From NCBI RefSeq assembly GCF_900105395.1, contig NZ_LT629775.1, forward strand, positions 8,893,501-8,957,500: DNA of 64,000 nt, written 5' to 3'. Shown piece by piece: positions 34,767 to 43,047 of this stretch. Source of the stretch: Streptomyces sp. TLI_053. Its GTDB lineage: Bacteria > Actinomycetota > Actinomycetes > Streptomycetales > Streptomycetaceae. Each line of letters opens with the position of its first letter. The first letter of the stretch is position 1. Position numbers and translations under genes: made by a program. A model generated the notes under the pieces. It was not told the DNA's origin. It did no database searches and was given only the letters and a program-made list of their open reading frames with translations.

Positions 34767-35617
34767 TCAAAGGGCAGTTGGGAGCGGGGTGGCCGTCAGG
34801 GCGCTGATGCTCTCGGCGGCCTTGCGGGTGTGGAAGATCAGTGGGCGCAGGTCAGTCGGCATCTCGGTGGATCGCTTGAGCATGAGGACGGCTCCCATGA
34901 TGGCGTCGTGCCAGTGGACCGGGGCGGCGACGGAGTCCCAGCCGGGCATGCATTCCTGGCGGCCTACTCCGAAGCCGAGTCGGCGGATCTCGTCGAGGGT
35001 GGCGGCGAGGGCGTCGTTGTCGCGGATGACGCCGGGGCCGGCCGTGGGTGGATCTCTTCGGCGAGGACGAGGTCCTGGATGGGCTGGGGCAGGTGGGCGA
35101 GGATGACCCGTCCGGAGGCGCCGGTGCGCAGGGAGCGGGAGACTGAGACGACGTCCTCGGCGGACATGCCGACCTCGGTGGGGTCGAGGTCGCCGATGGC
35201 GTAGTCGGTGCACAGGCGCTTGGCGCCGCCGAAGGGGGCGAGGACGTAGAGCAGGGCGAGGCCGCCGGTGGCGTGGTGGAGGCGTTCGAGGATGCCGTGG
35301 GTGGAGGCTGCGCCGGGGGAGTGGGCCATGGCCTGGACGCCGGCGCGGGCGGTGCCGGTGCCGAGGCGGTAGCGGCCTCGGCCGACCTGTTCGAAGACGC
35401 CGTTGCCGACGCCGGTCTGCAGGATGCGGTGGGTGGTGGCGTCGTTGAGGCCGGCGGCGCCGGCGATGGCGCGGAGCGGGTGCACGTCGCCGGGGAGGCG
35501 GGTGAATGCCTGTTGGACGGCGAACGCGCGGGTGGCGAGCGACGACGGTGGCTTGCCCGGTGCGTCGTTGGGGCGTCGGTCGGGCGTGGTACCGGTCGCG
35601 GAGGTGGTGGTTTTCAT
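34767..35617 (-). pseudogene. IclR-family regulator with a one-base frameshift
   Basis: ATG 35617 gives a winged helix (VQQAFTRLPGDVHPLRAIAG, NDATTHRILQTGVGNGVFEQ) and the ligand-binding domain (LGTGTARAGVQAMAHS, EDVVSVSRSLRTGASGRVIL). The frame breaks at a G run (plus 35034-35037); with one base added it continues GVIRDNDALAATLDEIRRLG to the stop at 34767, ending TATPLPTAL. The repaired length of about 283 residues is somewhat longer than usual. The break may be a sequencing error. Possible target is the neighbouring oxidoreductase gene. Confidence 0.82.
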
Positions 35618-35715
35618 GGGAGGTTCCGGAGGGTTGTTGCGCCGCATCGCGGCGCGGGGTGTCTCGCGGTCACCCGCCGGAGGTGGGTGTGCGAGACGTG
35701 AGGGTGGGTGGTGTT

Positions 35716-36492
35716 TCAGCGCGCGACGTCGAGGACGACCTTGCCGGCGGTGAGGCGGGCCGCGAGGTCGTGGTGGGCCAGGCGGGCTTGGCCGAGCTTG
35801 TAGACCGGGCCGTTGAGCGGCTTGAGCCAGCCCTCGGCGACCGCGGCGAACAGCGCGGTCATCGAGTCCTTGAGATGGGTTCGCGTGGGGTAGAGGTTGG
35901 GGAGCCAGAAGCCGCTGACGGCTTTCGAGCCGGCGAGCAGGCTGGTGATGGGTACGAGGCCGTCGACGCCGGTGACGGCGCCGAAGACGGACATCCGTCC
36001 GCGCGGGCTGAGGGCGGCGAGGGTGGCGTGGAAGACGTCGCCGCCGGTCATTTCCAGGGCGGCGCTGACGGGGCCGCCGGAGGCTTCGAGGATCCGCTCG
36101 GTGAGGGCGTCGGTGGTGGAGGAGTCGACGGTGGCGTCGGCGCCGAGCTCGACGGCGGTACGGCGCTTTGCCTCGCTGGAGGCCATCGCGACGACCTTCG
36201 CGCCGGCGTGCTTGGCGAGCTGGACGGCGAGCGAGCCGACACCGCCGGCGGCGGCCGGGACCAGGACCGTGTCCTCGGCCGTCACGCGCAGGTCGGTGAA
36301 GAGCAGGTGCCACGCGGTGTTGCCCTGGAGCGTGAGCGCGAGTGCGTCGTGGTCGTTGACGCTGTCCGGGATCTCGAAGGCGAGTCTGCGGTGGACGACG
36401 GTTGTCTCGGCGTAGCCGCCGCCGCGGCCGAGGGCGACGTAGCGGCGTCCGTCCTCGGCGATGCCCAGGACCTCGTTCCCTGGGATGAACAT
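35716..36492 (-). pseudogene. MDR-type quinone oxidoreductase lacking its N-terminus
   Basis: The frame reads FIPGNEVLGIAEDGRRYVAL, TLQGNTAWHLLFTDLRV, VPAAAGGVGSLAVQLAKHAG (NADPH motif) and ends AGKVVLDVAR, as in zeta-crystallin-like quinone oxidoreductases. These normally have about 60 more N-terminal residues before PGNEVxG. Here the homology ends at the ATG at 36492 and the DNA upstream, in frame but without a start codon, encodes a DNA-methyltransferase segment. The gene was thus truncated by a rearrangement; 258 residues could still be made from the ATG. Confidence 0.78.
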
Positions 36493-36654
36493 CTGGGTGA
36501 TGTGAACGCGGCCCTTGCGGGGCTGGCTGGCGATGAAGTGGCCGGGAAGGTAGAGCGCGCGGGTGTTGTCCAGGGTGCCCTTGACGCCCCAGGTGATGAA
36601 CTCCGCGGACTGCTTGAAGCCGCCCTTCCTCGGTCGGCAGGTGGGCTTGATCCA
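36493..36654 (-). pseudogene. Inverted internal segment of a DNA methyltransferase gene
   Basis: The minus strand reads WIKPTCRPRKGGFKQSAEFI, TWGVKGTLDNTRALYLPGHF and IASQPRKGRVHITQ, a continuous block of an N6/N4-type DNA methyltransferase of phage or mobile-element type. The part that should follow (KPVEIMxxLV...) lies on the opposite strand from about 36661. Reversing this 162-bp piece would restore the normal order. Confidence 0.75.
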
Positions 36655-36660
36655 GGGGAT

Positions 36661-36887
36661 CGTGCCAGCCGGTGGAGATCATGCAGCAGCTCGTCCGGAT
36701 CTGCCCCGAGGACGGTGTCGTTCTCGACCCCTTTGCCGGCAGTGGCTCGACCGGCGTCGCCGCCCTGCGAGAAGGCCGGCGGTTCATCGGCGTCGAACTT
36801 TCCCCGCACTATGCCGAGATTGCCGAGCAGCGACTACGAGCGGAATTGACCCAGGACGATTTCGCCCTCGCAGGACCGGAGGTGTGA
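36661..36887 (+). pseudogene. C-terminal fragment of a DNA methyltransferase
   Basis: The plus strand reads PVEIMQQLVRICPEDGVVLD, the SAM-binding DPFAGSGSTGVAALREGRRF and IGVELSPHYAEIAEQRL, ending at 36887. This is the SAM-binding end of a beta-class methyltransferase; the preceding block is present but inverted, and the N-terminal DPPY region is missing. Not functional as it stands. Confidence 0.78.
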
Positions 36888-36925
36888 CATGACCGACAGC
36901 ACCCGGCGGACCGGCCACAGACATG

Positions 36926-36962
36926 AGGGGGCGGCTGGAGTACCAGGCTCCAGTCGCCCCCT
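36926..36962. terminator. 15-bp hairpin, bidirectional terminator
   Basis: agggggcggctggag (36926-36940) pairs with ctccagtcgcccccttt-like bases 36948-36962 over a seven-base loop, with one G-U pair. It lies between the methyltransferase remnant (plus) and the DUF5655 remnant (minus), which converge. Confidence 0.65.
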
Positions 36963-36971
36963 TCGCGTCGG

Positions 36972-37245
36972 TCAGGACTCCTCGATCGCCCGCCGGATCA
37001 GCGGCACCGCCCTCTCGACGTCGGCGGACGAAGCCATCCGTACTTCCAGGTCACCCGTGCCCAGGTGGCCCGTGATGCTCACGTTCCGGGTGAAGCCCTC
37101 CTCGAGCTTCACCGTGTCGGGGTCCAACTGGAGGTACATCAGGATCGCCCGGTGCGATGCTGACGGCCCAAAAGATCACTGTTGCGACGTTTCGCAGCCG
37201 CTTGTAGGCGATGTAGTGCTTGAGTGGCACCATTTCCAGCTCGCT
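36972..37245 (-). pseudogene. C-terminal DUF5655-type domain, frameshifted
   Basis: The minus strand reads ELEMVPLKHYIAYKRLRNVA and, after a frame change near 37160, ILMYLQLDPDTVKLEEGFTR, NVSITGHLGTGDLEVRMAS and AVPLIRRAIEES to the TGA at 36972. This matches the DUF5655 C-terminal domain found on nuclease-like and hypothetical proteins. It is joined in frame to a VirB4-like fragment, so it is a fusion made by deletion. Confidence 0.6.
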
Positions 37246-37596
37246 GGCCAAGGTCAGCACCCCGTCAAGGCCGAGCGCGATGGTCTGGCCGCCGAGTGCC
37301 TCGGCGAGCCCGCTCCTCTCGCCCTTCGGATCGGACGGAATGTAGATCTTGTGCCCGTGGGCGATGGACCGGGTGGCGATGGACTTGGCCAGCGCCGACT
37401 TGCCCATGCGGATCACTCCGCACAGGACCGCGTTCGGATTGGTGAAGCCTTCTATTCAACCGGAGTTGTAGAAGGTGGAGGGGTCGAAGCAGAAGCTCCC
37501 CTCGGCGTGGAGTTCACGACCGACGAAGACCCCCTCGGCGCCGAGCCCGGCCTCGGCCAGGAACGGGTAGGCGCCGCCTGCGACGGCGGTGGTCAT
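37246..37596 (-). pseudogene. VirB4-like conjugation ATPase fragment
   Basis: From ATG 37596: TTAVAGGAYPFLAEAGLGAE, SFCFDPSTFYNSG, a TGA, then IEGFTNPNAVLCGVIRMGKS, ALAKSIATRSIAHGHKIYIP, SDPKGERSGLAEALGG. This is the Walker A region (GVIRMGKS) of the VirB4-type ATP/GTP-binding protein of actinobacterial integrative conjugative elements. An in-frame stop, and loss of everything after LDGVL, make it non-functional. It marks the surrounding DNA as a former integrative element. Confidence 0.72.
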
Positions 37597-37874
37597 TCGG
37601 TGCGCGGGCAGGCGGAGCCTGCCGCTGCGGGCAGAGGCAGGCCTGGGGCGATGACCTGGCCGCTGATGATGACGAGCCCTGGAAGGGGCTTGAATGAGAG
37701 ATAGTCAGACATGGGGCAGCACTCGACCCGGATGAGTTCTCCGGGCCGGTTCTGGTCGGTAGGTCTTGCGGTCCCGGGCCTTCGTGACCTGTACGCCCCC
37801 TTTACGTGGCACTCCCATCTCGCCGACTCTGTAACGGTCGGTTTCTGGTGCGGGCGTGGGGCCGGAGGGGACGG
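37597..37874. other. Intergenic region upstream of tcmP
   Basis: Holds the presumed tcmP promoter. A 39-codon minus-strand frame from 37711 (SDYLSFKPLPGLVIISGQV) overlaps the VirB4 remnant; it has no ribosome site and is not called. Confidence 0.4.
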
Positions 37875-39026
37875 ATGTCGAAAGGTACGGCGGGGGAATA
37901 CTGGGCCGAGCCGGGGTTGCCGAGCGTCTTCAAGCATGACCTGCTGAGCCGGTACATACCGAAGTTCGGCGGGATGACCGGCTCGCCGAGCGGTGAGGTT
38001 GTCTACCTGGACGGGTACGCCGGGGAGGGGCGTTATCTGAATGGTGAGCCGGGGTCGGCCGACCGGGTGCTCACGGTGGCGGCCCATCATCAGTCGAAGG
38101 GCCTTGTCCGGTGGACGTGCTTCTTCGCGGAGCGCTCCGCCGAGTCCTTCACACAGCTCGAAGCACTGGTGGGGGCGTACCGGTCCCGCGGTGTCGACGC
38201 ACGGGCCTTCCACGGTGACGTGCTGGGTCTGTTCGACGAGGTGCTCGCAACCGCGGCGGGCCGGCCATTGTTCCTCTTCCTGGACCCGTGTGGGCTCGCT
38301 CTGCCGTTCGACCGTTTGGTCGATGTCCTGGACCGTCGGCGCACCACTACGGGCTGGCCGCCCACGGAACTGCTGCTCAACTTCAGCATGATGGCGGTAC
38401 GGCGGATAGGCGGTAACTCGCACTCCCCGAAGGGGAACGAGCGGACCAACGAGCGGCTCGACGCGGTCTGCGGCGGGACTTGGTGGCGGCGGTTCTTCGC
38501 CGACGGGTACACGCACGACGCTGACGAGAAGGTCGCCGCCGAGTACAGCCTGCGCTTGGGGAAGGCAACCGGGATGCGCATGGTGTCGGTGCCGGTCACC
38601 AAAGGGCCGGGACAGAAGGCGGTCTACAACCTGGTTTTCGGGACTCGAAGCAACCACGGTCTCTGGGTGTTCGGCGACGCTCACGCCCGCGCCCGAGACA
38701 CCTGGTGGAAAGGGGTCGAGCTACAGGAGGAGGCCGGCGACAACGCCCTCTTCACGCTGGCGGCGATGCGGCGGCCGGACCCGGCGAAAGTGCAGCAGGA
38801 GGCCGTGCCGGCCATCGCGGAGAACATCCGGACGCTCCTGTGGCAGGGGCGGCCGTTCAAGCTGGTCGACCACACGGTCCAGGTGTTCGGTGACTTCTAC
38901 GGCCAAGTGCCGGAGACTGTGGTCGGAAGGGCGATCCGGCAGCTGTATGCGGATGGGCTCATCGCGAACGACGGGAAGGTGTCGAGGATCAAGAACTTGG
39001 AGGTGCGTCCGCTGCTCAGACACTGA
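37875..39026 (+). CDS. tcmP: Three-Cys-motif partner protein TcmP
   Basis: ATG 37875 follows GGAGGGG. The 383-residue product has the family features: KHDLLSRYIPKFGG near the N-terminus, VYLDGYAGEGRYLNGEPGSA, FFAERSAESFTQLE, LFLFLDPCGLALPFDRLVDV and LLLNFSMMAVRRIGGNS. This is the TcmP family (TIGR04474), defined by its genomic partnership with a three-Cys Gp37/Gp68-type protein, which is indeed the next gene. The DGYAG and LDPCG elements resemble a Rossmann-like methyltransferase core, but no activity is established. The C-terminal 70 residues look like a winged helix (VVGRAIRQLYADGLIANDG). Intact amid decayed genes. Confidence 0.87.
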   Translation: MSKGTAGEYWAEPGLPSVFKHDLLSRYIPKFGGMTGSPSGEVVYLDGYAGEGRYLNGEPGSADRVLTVAAHHQSKGLVRWTCFFAERSAESFTQLEALVGAYRSRGVDARAFHGDVLGLFDEVLATAAGRPLFLFLDPCGLALPFDRLVDVLDRRRTTTGWPPTELLLNFSMMAVRRIGGNSHSPKGNERTNERLDAVCGGTWWRRFFADGYTHDADEKVAAEYSLRLGKATGMRMVSVPVTKGPGQKAVYNLVFGTRSNHGLWVFGDAHARARDTWWKGVELQEEAGDNALFTLAAMRRPDPAKVQQEAVPAIAENIRTLLWQGRPFKLVDHTVQVFGDFYGQVPETVVGRAIRQLYADGLIANDGKVSRIKNLEVRPLLRH

Positions 39027-39762
39027 CCGGCAGGGGCAGCTCGTCCCAGGTACGACCGTCGAGCAGGCGCCCGCCGGCCTTGGGCGTGTGTCCGCCCCAC
39101 TGTTTGAAGAAGAACGCCACCTCGTCCCGGACACAGGCGTCGCGGACATCCCGGACCCACGTTGCCTCCATGGGACGGAACCCGGGCCCGGATTCACCGC
39201 CGGCGATGACCCAGTGGATGCCGTCGAGCCCCAGCCCGTCGAGCGGGCCGAGCAAGGGCTCGCACGACAGGAACCGGACGGCAGCGGGGACGGCACGAAG
39301 GTCGTCGACCCTGGCCAGCTCCTCCGCGCTCTCGACGGACACGCCCATCCAGACATTGGGCGGCCATTCAAGCCGCTCCGCCACGCGCCGCAGCCGGCGG
39401 GCCCGCTTGGTGAGTACCTGGTAGGTGTGCTGCGGCGTTTCCGCCATCACCGTGAAGACCCGGCGTACGAAGTCGAGCGGTACGCGGGCATGGAAGAGGT
39501 CGGACATCGAGTCGACGAACACCGTTCGCGGAGCACGCCAGCGGTACGGGGCTCGCAGGACAGCCGGGTGGAGTGTGAGGTCGAAGCCGGGTCCGGACGT
39601 CCTCGGATCACCGTCGTTCTGGTACTTCGCGGCGCCCATGGCCTTCAACCGCTTCGCCAGCGTGAGCGCGTAGCAGTTGTTGCACCCGGCCGACACCCGG
39701 TCGCACCCCGTTGTGGGGTTCCACGTCGCCTCCGTCCACTCGATTCCGCTGCGCTCGCCCAC
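39016..39762 (-). CDS. DUF5131 / phage Gp37-Gp68 family three-Cys protein
   Basis: GTG 39762 with GGGAG six bases upstream starts GERSGIEWTEATWNPTTGCD. The three cysteines are in TGCDRVSAGCNNCYA (CX6CX2C), resembling a radical-SAM-like cluster motif; MSDLFHARVPLDFVRRVFTV, LTKRARRLRR, NVWMGVSVES and ISGGESGPG-like IAGGESGPGFRPME follow the family order. The 248-residue length is normal. Its 3' end overlaps that of tcmP by 11 bases on the opposite strand. Function unknown for the pair; occurrence on phages and mobile elements suggests a role in nucleic-acid modification or defence, which is inference. Confidence 0.88.
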   Translation of the reverse strand: MGERSGIEWTEATWNPTTGCDRVSAGCNNCYALTLAKRLKAMGAAKYQNDGDPRTSGPGFDLTLHPAVLRAPYRWRAPRTVFVDSMSDLFHARVPLDFVRRVFTVMAETPQHTYQVLTKRARRLRRVAERLEWPPNVWMGVSVESAEELARVDDLRAVPAAVRFLSCEPLLGPLDGLGLDGIHWVIAGGESGPGFRPMEATWVRDVRDACVRDEVAFFFKQWGGHTPKAGGRLLDGRTWDELPLPVSV

Positions 39763-40004
39763 TGCCGCTCCCGATCGCCGTTGTGCTCTGCAGCGCTCGC
39801 CCCGCAGCCGCCAGAGTCCCATCTCCGGACCACACTCCTCCGGTGAGCGGGGCGCTGTCGAACCGCGCAGGTCAATGAACCGTGGCCGTCGGCGTGTTCG
39901 GTCCGGTACCACTGGGCGGCGGCTCGGCCAAGCCGCCAGGCTCGGTGACACTCGGCGCTCCCGCCGTTCGGTGGGTGTCGACCGCTGTGCTGGGAGAACC
40001 TCTC

Positions 40005-40196
40005 ATGTCCGAGCAGTTCATGACTGTCAAGCAGACCGCCGCGTATCTGAACATGTCCGTTGCCTGGGTCTACCGCGATGCGCCTCGCCTTGGGCTTGTG
40101 CCCTACAAGTTCGGGCGCGGGAGCAACGCGAAGTTGCAGTTCAAGGTGTCGGAGGTCCAGGCATGGGTCAGGCAGCAGAGGATGCGGGCGGCGTAG
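40005..40196 (+). CDS. xis: Excisionase-like helix-turn-helix protein
   Basis: A 63-residue product from ATG 40005: SEQFMTVKQTAAYLNMSVAW, VYRDAPRLGLVPYKFG and LQFKVSEVQAWVRQQ. This is the MerR/HTH_17-like fold of recombination directionality factors. GGGAG lies nine bases upstream. It faces the integrase gene, from which it is separated by a strong bidirectional hairpin, the usual xis-int arrangement of actinobacterial elements. Confidence 0.85.
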   Translation: MSEQFMTVKQTAAYLNMSVAWVYRDAPRLGLVPYKFGRGSNAKLQFKVSEVQAWVRQQRMRAA

Positions 40197-40207
40197 GCGC
40201 CAATGCT

Positions 40208-40246
40208 GCGGGGGCTGGGCCGGGCCAGCCCCGGCCCAGCCCCCGC
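40208..40246. terminator. 16-bp perfect hairpin between xis and int
   Basis: gcgggggctgggccgg (40208-40223) pairs perfectly with 40231-40246 over a seven-base loop. It sits just after the stops of two convergent genes. Confidence 0.8.
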
Positions 40247-40250
40247 CTGC

Positions 40251-41198
40251 TCAGGCGGTCAGGCCGAGGTCGAGGACCTGGGCGGCGCGGCTGATGGAGC
40301 CGGGCATGAGGTGGCGGTAGTGCTTGAACGTGACCTTGACGTCGCGATGGCCCATCCACTCGGCGACGTCGGTGATCGGTATGCCGTTGCTGAGGCAGTT
40401 CGACGCGAAGAAGTGGCGCAGGCCGTAGAGGACCATGCCCTCGGGGATGTCGACCTGGCCGGAGGCTTTGATCCTCCTCCACTGCCCGCTGATGATGTGG
40501 TGCGGCATGGCCAGAGTGATGTCCTTGGGGTTGCGGAGCAGGTAGCCGTCCACGGTCCCGTGGGTCTCCGCATAGCGCTCGATGGCCTGTTTGGTCCGCG
40601 CGGGGAGGGGCGCGTCGCGGTACTCGCCCGTCTTGCGGTGTTTCAGGGGCGTGTAGGCATTGGTGGCCTGGTTGACCTGCTCGCAGACGCGGTAGACGTC
40701 GTCGGCGACGATGTTGTTGACGTTGACGGCGGCTGCCTCGCCGTTGCGCAGGCCGCAACCGCTCATGAGTTCCGCCACCAGACGGAAGGCATCGTCGCCG
40801 GCGGTCCGTATCCCGTGCAGCTGGAGGAGGGAAGGGACCACCGCGCGGCTCGGAGTGTACTGAGGTGGCTGCACCCCCTCCAGAGGGCTCTCCTCGTACA
40901 GGCCGAGCCTGTGTGCGTCCAGCAGGATTGTCTTCAGCCTGACGAATGCGTTGGTCTGAGCAGCCAGACCAACGCCGTTCCGCTCCATCTCCGTGATGAA
41001 CGCCTCCACAACCTTGTGGTCGAAGGCGCCCGTACGACGGCTGCCGAAGGCCGGCAGGATGTGGGTCCTGAGGATGGATTCGATGTTCCGCAGCGAGGTC
41101 GGGCTCTGGTGCCGCTGGCCCTTGAGCCAGTCGGCGGTACAGGCCGAGAACTGCATGGTGCCGTACTTCCGGATGCGCTCCGCCTTGTGCGCACTCAT
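40251..41198 (-). CDS. int: Tyrosine-type site-specific integrase
   Basis: A 315-residue frame from ATG 41198. The core-binding domain (SLRNIESILRTHILPAFGSR) is followed by the catalytic domain: first Arg in MSGCGLRNGEAAAVN, box II LYGLRHFFASN, WMGHRDVKVTFKHYRHLMPG with the nucleophile Tyr. In box II the usual His of HxxR is Tyr (YGLRH). The start is uncertain: no ribosome site precedes ATG 41198, the frame is open further upstream, and such integrases are usually 60-80 residues longer, so the N-terminal arm-binding domain may be truncated. Confidence 0.85.
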   Translation of the reverse strand: MSAHKAERIRKYGTMQFSACTADWLKGQRHQSPTSLRNIESILRTHILPAFGSRRTGAFDHKVVEAFITEMERNGVGLAAQTNAFVRLKTILLDAHRLGLYEESPLEGVQPPQYTPSRAVVPSLLQLHGIRTAGDDAFRLVAELMSGCGLRNGEAAAVNVNNIVADDVYRVCEQVNQATNAYTPLKHRKTGEYRDAPLPARTKQAIERYAETHGTVDGYLLRNPKDITLAMPHHIISGQWRRIKASGQVDIPEGMVLYGLRHFFASNCLSNGIPITDVAEWMGHRDVKVTFKHYRHLMPGSISRAAQVLDLGLTA

Positions 41199-41272
41199 CG
41201 GAGAGTGCTTGCGTGCGTGGTAGACCTCGGCGAGCCGGGCCCTGAGCTGAGCAGAAACGTCAGCGCCGTGAT

Positions 41273-41308
41273 AACGGCCCCGGGCCTTTGTGCAGGTCCG
41301 GGGCCGTT
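41273..41308 (-). terminator. 11-bp hairpin after the PRC-barrel gene
   Basis: aacggccccgg (41273-41283) pairs perfectly with ccggggccgtt (41298-41308). It lies about 40 bases after the stop of the minus-strand PRC-barrel gene. Confidence 0.65.
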
Positions 41309-41350
41309 GCACTGCCCCTATGGCTCTCGGGCGTTCACCCTCGAGCCCGG

Positions 41351-41719
41351 TCAGAAGCGGCGGCCGCCGTAGAACGGGCTGTAGTAGAGGGCGTAGCGGT
41401 CCTGGAAGTCCGGGCCGCGGTCGGTGTCGTCGACGCCGAGGGTGGGGCTGTGCTTGATGTCGTCCTTGGTGCGGTCGATGTAGACCTTCTGTTCGCCGAT
41501 CTCGATCCGGATGACCGTGCCGGCGGGGAGCAGCACCAGGCGGCCGAAGATCCACGGGCCGGTGTCGACGACCAGGTACTGCGAACCCATCGCCTCGGAG
41601 AGGCGGTCCACCTTGCCGACGGAGCCGTCCACGGCCTCCACGTGGAATCCGATGAGGTCGGTGCCGGCGGTGTGGCCGGCGGTGTCGCGGAACTGCCAGA
41701 GGTTGACGCCCTCGCTCAT
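41351..41719 (-). CDS. PRC-barrel domain protein
   Basis: ATG 41719 follows AAGGAC. The 122-residue product begins SEGVNLWQFRDTAGHTAGTD and has the PRC-barrel beta pattern (VDGSVGKVDRLSEAMGSQYL, VVDTGPWIFGRLVLLPAG), ending with an aromatic tail ALYYSPFYGGRRF. PRC-barrel proteins of this type are stress-related small proteins in Streptomyces; precise role unknown. It diverges from the MscS gene. Confidence 0.87.
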   Translation of the reverse strand: MSEGVNLWQFRDTAGHTAGTDLIGFHVEAVDGSVGKVDRLSEAMGSQYLVVDTGPWIFGRLVLLPAGTVIRIEIGEQKVYIDRTKDDIKHSPTLGVDDTDRGPDFQDRYALYYSPFYGGRRF

Positions 41720-41907
41720 GTGTCCTTCTCCCTTCCGTCGTTCGGGCCGGTGCGCGTCCGCCGCGGCGGACGCGCACCGCTCGGGTGCCCCGGTCCGGGG
41801 GATCCATGCCACCCGGTCGCCGGGAGGTGTGGCCGGCCCCGGGCGGGAAAGGCGAGGCGGCGGACCGGGCGCGGTGGCCCGGCGGTGGAGCGGACGGAGA
41901 GCGGGAC

Positions 41908-43047
41908 ATGGGGTGGAGTCCGGTACGACTGCTGGTGGCGGTGCTGGCGGCGGTGCTGCTCGCGTACGGCCTGGACCGGGCCGAGCGGGCAGTGGTGCGG
42001 CGGGTGTCGGCCGACGGCGGGGCGACGGGGGTGCCGCGGGTGCTGGCCCGGTGCCGGCGGCCGCTGCTGGCGCTGACGGCGTGCCTGCTCCTGCTCGGAG
42101 CGCTGCCGTGGATCGACGCGCCGCCCGCCCTGCGGGACGCGCTGCGGCACCTGGTGGTGATCGTGGCGATCGCCGCCGGCGGCTGGCTCGGGGCCCGGGT
42201 GGTGGCGCTGCTGGTGGACGGGACCGTGCGGCTCGCCGTGCACCGCCGCGACCCGGCGTGGGCCGGCCGGGCGCGGACCCAGGCCGATCTGCTGGGCCGG
42301 ATCTGTCAGGCGGTGGTGGCGCTGGCGACGCTGGGCGCGATCCTGATGACCTTCCCGGCGGTGCGCGGGGTCGGGACGAGTCTGCTCGCCTCCGCGGGTC
42401 TGGTCGGCCTGGTGGCGGGCGTGGCGGCGCAGAGCACGCTCGGCAACGTCTTCGCCGGGGTCCAGATGGCGTTCGGGGACCTGGCCCGGATCGGTGACGT
42501 GGTCGTGGTGGCGGGCGAGTGGGGGACGGTGGAGGAGATCACGCTGACGGCGGTGGTGATCGCGACCTGGGACCAGCGGCGGATCGTCATGCCGATGTCG
42601 TACTTCGTGGGCCGACCGTTCGAGAACTGGTCCCGCCGGACCAGCCGGATCACCGGCACGGCGCTGCTCCACCTCGACCACCGCGCGCCGGTCGGGAAGC
42701 TGCGGGAGGAGTTCGACGCGTTCCTGTCCGGGCACCCGCTGTGGGACGGCGAGGGCAGCGCCCTCCAGGTGGTCGACACCACGCCCACCACCATCGTGGT
42801 CCGGGCGCTCGCCACCGCCGCGAACGGCGAGAACGCCTTCGAGCTCCGCTGCCAGCTGCGCGAGCACCTGATCGGCTACCTGGTCGAGAACCATCCGCAC
42901 GCCCTGCCCCGGGTCGCCGTGACCGACGCGGCACCCGGCCCGGTCCCCCCGCGGTGGGGGACCGGGCCGGCGGAGGGGCCTCGGAGGGAGGGGCCTCGGC
43001 GGGAGGGCGACCGGCGGGAGGACCGGGGTCCGGGAGCGACGCCCTAG
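41908..43047 (+). CDS. MscS-family mechanosensitive ion channel
   Basis: From ATG 41908 a 379-residue membrane protein: helices near 5-22, 48-66 and 78-103, then the MscS pore region (GVGTSLLASAGLVGLVAGVA, AQSTLGNVFAGVQMAFGDLA) and the beta domain (IGDVVVVAGEWGTVEEITLT, PMSYFVGRPFENWSR). The C-terminus is charged and disordered with EGPRREG repeats. It gates on membrane tension and protects from osmotic downshock. Its 3' end overlaps the convergent MMPL gene by four bases. Confidence 0.92.
   Translation: MGWSPVRLLVAVLAAVLLAYGLDRAERAVVRRVSADGGATGVPRVLARCRRPLLALTACLLLLGALPWIDAPPALRDALRHLVVIVAIAAGGWLGARVVALLVDGTVRLAVHRRDPAWAGRARTQADLLGRICQAVVALATLGAILMTFPAVRGVGTSLLASAGLVGLVAGVAAQSTLGNVFAGVQMAFGDLARIGDVVVVAGEWGTVEEITLTAVVIATWDQRRIVMPMSYFVGRPFENWSRRTSRITGTALLHLDHRAPVGKLREEFDAFLSGHPLWDGEGSALQVVDTTPTTIVVRALATAANGENAFELRCQLREHLIGYLVENHPHALPRVAVTDAAPGPVPPRWGTGPAEGPRREGPRREGDRREDRGPGATP

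Noticed and set aside
36972..41308. Attachment-site duplication flanking the integrase region
   Set aside because: No matching direct repeat at plausible borders was found by eye, so no att site is called.
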